A stretch of 55,726 bases of DNA, taken from assembly GCA_016934415.1 (NCBI GenBank), contig JAFGSW010000002.1, positions 1 to 55,726 of the forward strand, read 5' to 3'. The notes below the pieces were generated by a model. It did no database searches. It was not told the DNA's origin and worked only from the letters and a program-made list of their open reading frames with translations. Source of the stretch: Spirochaetales bacterium. Its GTDB lineage: Bacteria > Spirochaetota > Spirochaetia > SZUA-6 > RPPD01. This document shows, one piece after another, positions 53,378 through 55,726 of this stretch. Made by a program: the position numbers and the translations under genes. The stretch's first letter is position 1, and each line of letters starts with the position of its first letter.

Positions 53378-53983
53378 ATGAAGAAATCAGTGCTGGTATC
53401 GCTAACAGTCTTTTTAACAATGTTTTTGCTGACCGGCTGCCCGGCTGCCGGAACGACGACGCCGACGTCGGCACCCACAATAACTGAAGACTTTGAAGGG
53501 TATGTGCTCGGCGCTTGGACCGGAGGAGAGCTCGCCTGGGATACGGTGGCCAACATAACGTCTACAATCGTTGCTGATCCTCTTGGAACTCACGGAAACG
53601 TTCTTGAAGTAGTCACCACGGACTATAACTCCGCGGTTATAGTTCCAATCACCATCCCCGTCGGGCACGATTTATCGGAATACGCTTCCGTAAGCGTGGA
53701 CGTCATCTGGTCATCCGGCGACGTCACCTTCAAGGATGTATTGGTATACGCATTCGCCGCCGCTCCAACAGGCGCATTTTATAATGACAGTCAGACTTGT
53801 ACGACGTTGAATTATATCGGGCTTCAGGGCAATGGCGTCGCCGCCGCCGATGCCGCCAACTGGGCGTCACCGTTGTCCATTGCAATCGCTGGAGGCGCCT
53901 TGACCGGTACGATTTACGTTCCGATCGGCACCAACAACTCGGGTTCTACTATGTATATTGATAATATCACTTTCAATCCATAA
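53378..53983 (+). CDS. Lipoprotein with a jelly-roll-like domain
   Basis: A 201-residue lipoprotein: LVSLTVFLTMFLLTGC-PAAG, lipobox LTGC, Cys at residue 22. A Thr/Pro linker (TTTPTSAPT) is followed by a beta-rich domain (TEDFEGYVLGAWTGGELAWD, VLEVVTTDYNSAVIVPITIP, YIGLQGNGVAAADA, GTIYVPIGTNNSGSTMYIDN), which resembles carbohydrate-binding jelly-roll modules. AAAGGAGGT stands before the ATG. Base use is more AT-rich than the chromosome around. Probably surface-displayed; ligand unknown. Confidence 0.8.
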   Translation: MKKSVLVSLTVFLTMFLLTGCPAAGTTTPTSAPTITEDFEGYVLGAWTGGELAWDTVANITSTIVADPLGTHGNVLEVVTTDYNSAVIVPITIPVGHDLSEYASVSVDVIWSSGDVTFKDVLVYAFAAAPTGAFYNDSQTCTTLNYIGLQGNGVAAADAANWASPLSIAIAGGALTGTIYVPIGTNNSGSTMYIDNITFNP

Positions 53984-54004
53984 AATAATTCAGTAATACT
54001 TTTT

Positions 54005-54034
54005 CCACACCCTTCATTATTGAAGGGTGTGGAT
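54005..54034 (+). terminator. 13-bp perfect hairpin after the lipoprotein gene
   Basis: TCCACACCCTTCA (54005-54017) and TGAAGGGTGTGGA (54022-54034) form a perfect stem with a TTAT loop. It lacks a long T-run on its 3' side, so it may be a weak terminator or a processed stem. Confidence 0.6.
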
Positions 54035-54117
54035 TATAAAAGTATATAGTATTTCTGCAAGTAAATAAAACACACATCGAATATCGATATAATTATCGTA
54101 AAAATTCGAGCATTTAT

Positions 54118-55560
54118 ATGATAAAGAAATTTCATAGTAAATATTTTTTACTACTCATCTGTATTACTTTATACGCCTGTAATGCAATAATAATACACGA
54201 AATTCCAAGTGGAACCCCTCTTTGGGCGCAATATCCCATCACTGAGAATACACTCTCCGGATTCGTATCCACTTCATGTGCCGGAGACGCTGTTTATGCT
54301 GCAGGTTTCTTAATGAACGGGCAAATTCAAATTGGTAATGGCGTAACAGCTAAAGGTATTAGTACTACATATAATCTACTTCTTGTTAAATACGACAATG
54401 ATGGCAAAGCTCTTTGGGCAAAATATCCCATCTCCGGCGGTAATTCTATATTTTCAAATGTAAAATTTTTTAATAACGTGGTATTTGTTATCGGTAATAT
54501 CTCATCAGACGCGTTTGATTTGGGAGATTCCGTAACAATCACGGCTTCTTCCTATGAAAGAATGATATTGGTAAAATATTCCTCTCATGGAAATGTGATT
54601 TTCGCACAAACCACAACTGGGAACGCTTCCTGCTCTGCGCTGGGTTTGGATGTAAATAATGATGGGGTTTTCGTGATCGGTAAAATCACAGGACCAGGTT
54701 TGGCTGATTTTGGTAATAACGTACAAATCAATTTATCCGGCAAAAACAGCATGGCATTTATTGTAAAATATAATAAAAATGGAATTGCGCAATGGCTAAA
54801 GACTGCCACCTCAGCCTCAGACTCTTTTTTTTCATCCATCGCGCTAAGCAACGATGGAATTTTTCTCGCTGGGACCTTTAGTGGAACTGATATAATAGAT
54901 TTTGGTAATGCGGTAGAAATAAATGGTCAATATTCTGACGCGAACCCAATGATTGTAAAATATTCTCATCAAGGCGACCCACAATGGGCGCGAACAACCG
55001 TATCTGGCACAGACGGTTCTTGCGGCTTTAATAGTATTGATGTAAATGACCAAATAGTCTGTGTAGCTGGTACGATTTCCGGCCAAAACCAATTTAAATT
55101 TGCCTATGGGGTCAATATAAAAGGCATTTCAGAGGGTACTAATTTAGCAGTCGTAGCATATGAGAAAAACGGTACTCCATTATGGGCGCGCACAAGTACC
55201 TGTGGAAATCATTCTTCACAATTCACCGGTATTCGTATTGATGAAAACAATATATATGTTTGCGGTACACTGGGTGGCTTCGATACATTTGGTTTCGGTA
55301 ATGGTGTTTATGTTGATGCAATAGGTGGAGAAAATCCCTTGCTGGTAAAATACAACAGCAATGGCACTGCGCAATGGGCAAAATCTTTGTTTCCACCGAT
55401 TACTGGAATGGGGTATGCGGATTTTTGTCAAATAGACAGCGAAAATAATTCAGTATACGCAATTGGAGCTGTTTCGTATGGAACGTTCAATTTCGGTAAT
55501 AATGTTAGTGTAACAGGCTATGCCTATGAAAATTGCCTTGTTCTAAAATACATGAAGTAG
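54118..55560 (+). CDS. AT-rich lipoprotein with tandem propeller-like (SBBP-type) repeats
   Basis: A 480-residue lipoprotein: KYFLLLICITLYAC-NAII, Cys near residue 21. The rest is tandem repeats of about 60-75 residues, each ending in a strand such as LLVKYDNDGKALWAKYP, ILVKYSSHGNVIFAQTT, FIVKYNKNGIAQWLKTA, MIVKYSHQGDPQWARTT, AVVAYEKNGTPLWARTS, LLVKYNSNGTAQWAKSL, with half units at both ends (..GTPLWAQYP and CLVLKYMK). About seven units fit a closed beta-propeller. Each unit also has an IDxNxIYVxGxxxG-type strand pair. The gene is very AT-rich compared with the window, a sign of recent arrival. No ribosome site is clear. Surface binding role likely; ligand unknown. Confidence 0.8.
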   Translation: MIKKFHSKYFLLLICITLYACNAIIIHEIPSGTPLWAQYPITENTLSGFVSTSCAGDAVYAAGFLMNGQIQIGNGVTAKGISTTYNLLLVKYDNDGKALWAKYPISGGNSIFSNVKFFNNVVFVIGNISSDAFDLGDSVTITASSYERMILVKYSSHGNVIFAQTTTGNASCSALGLDVNNDGVFVIGKITGPGLADFGNNVQINLSGKNSMAFIVKYNKNGIAQWLKTATSASDSFFSSIALSNDGIFLAGTFSGTDIIDFGNAVEINGQYSDANPMIVKYSHQGDPQWARTTVSGTDGSCGFNSIDVNDQIVCVAGTISGQNQFKFAYGVNIKGISEGTNLAVVAYEKNGTPLWARTSTCGNHSSQFTGIRIDENNIYVCGTLGGFDTFGFGNGVYVDAIGGENPLLVKYNSNGTAQWAKSLFPPITGMGYADFCQIDSENNSVYAIGAVSYGTFNFGNNVSVTGYAYENCLVLKYMK

Positions 55561-55726
55561 CTCATTTTTTTCTTTATAAAGTTGAAATAATAGTTGATAA
55601 GATCTGGCATTAAAATCGATGGCGTTTTTTCAAATATTGTAAATAGGGCTTCCTGAAAAAGTCAAAAACAGCCCTTTACGACACAATAGTACCTATATGT
55701 GAGATAGCGGACCGCCCGCCGATAGC
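55561..55726. other. AT-rich right edge, possible insertion-sequence end
   Basis: AGGGCT (55645-55650) and AGCCCT (55670-55675) flank 'tcctgaaaaagtcaaaaac', a kind of sequence often found at insertion-sequence ends. The window stops before any transposase could be seen. Confidence 0.3.

Noticed and set aside
53196-53381. 61-codon ORF before the lipoprotein gene
   Set aside because: Lys/Ile/Phe-rich by AT content, overlaps the lipoprotein start and covers its promoter; no ribosome site.

Overview
The window is about 55.7 kb of GC-rich bacterial chromosome, apart from an AT-richer last 2.5 kb. It reads as an anaerobic or microaerophilic diderm heterotroph. Evidence for anaerobiosis: indolepyruvate:ferredoxin oxidoreductase (iorA/iorB), an A-type flavodiiron protein (FprA) and a radical SAM protein. 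Evidence for an outer membrane: a predicted beta-barrel protein ending in Phe, lipoproteins, and a GH97 glycosidase. The gene mix (two diacylglycerol-type glycosyltransferases, PEGA proteins, a class III cyclase, lipoproteins) would suit Spirochaetota or a similar environmental lineage, but no rRNA or other marker settles this. I saw no tRNA, rRNA or CRISPR array.

Layout. 0.2-3.8 kb (-): an ABC exporter pair with an unusual leader at 3869-4112 (sigma70-like promoter, multi-helix RNA, two tandem terminators). 4.3-11.9 kb: an inactive rhodanese-like protein, shikimate-kinase-family protein, methyltransferase, GH97 enzyme, a decayed rhodanese-like paralogue, ftsH with a small membrane partner, and a DUF72 protein. 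12.2-15.1 kb: metallo-beta-lactamase-fold hydrolase, histidine phosphatase and small proteins. 15.3-21.2 kb (-): a signalling-like cluster of three P-loop ATPases (one fused to a class III cyclase, one to a membrane anchor and PEGA repeats) and an outer-membrane-like protein. 21.3-24.4 kb: a deacetylase remnant and two glycolipid-type glycosyltransferases. 24.8-28.8 kb (+): RluA-type pseudouridine synthase, phenylacetate-CoA ligase 1, and a DEAD-box helicase with a leader of about 410 nt. 28.9-29.7 kb: a mosaic of gene remnants. 29.8-33.0 kb (-): GNAT acetyltransferase, FprA and an exported protein. 33.3-39.4 kb (+): iorA, iorB, a radical SAM protein, phenylacetate-CoA ligase 2 and a double-ACT protein, an aryl-pyruvate to aryl-CoA to aryl-acid module. 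39.5-42.7 kb: a double-cupin protein, a dead SDR gene, an AraC/GyrI-like regulator and a small STAS-like protein. 43.3-44.4 kb: an orphan branched-chain-amino-acid-type binding lipoprotein. 44.8-48.7 kb (-): a second ABC exporter pair with the same asymmetric ATPase sites as the first. 48.9-53.2 kb: HD-GYP protein, htpG and an Ldh2-type dehydrogenase. 53.2-55.7 kb: two AT-rich lipoprotein genes, one with tandem propeller-like repeats.

Two themes stand out. First, gaps are filled with long imperfect inverted repeats in a few sequence families; these lie next to or inside gene ends and supply the last codons of at least two genes (iorA, GNAT). Second, there are many decayed genes: rhodanese-like, deacetylase, GH11-like, IclR, SDR and a small unidentified gene. 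The best candidates for undescribed biology are the structured leader RNA before the first ABC exporter and the ATPase/cyclase/PEGA/outer-membrane cluster.
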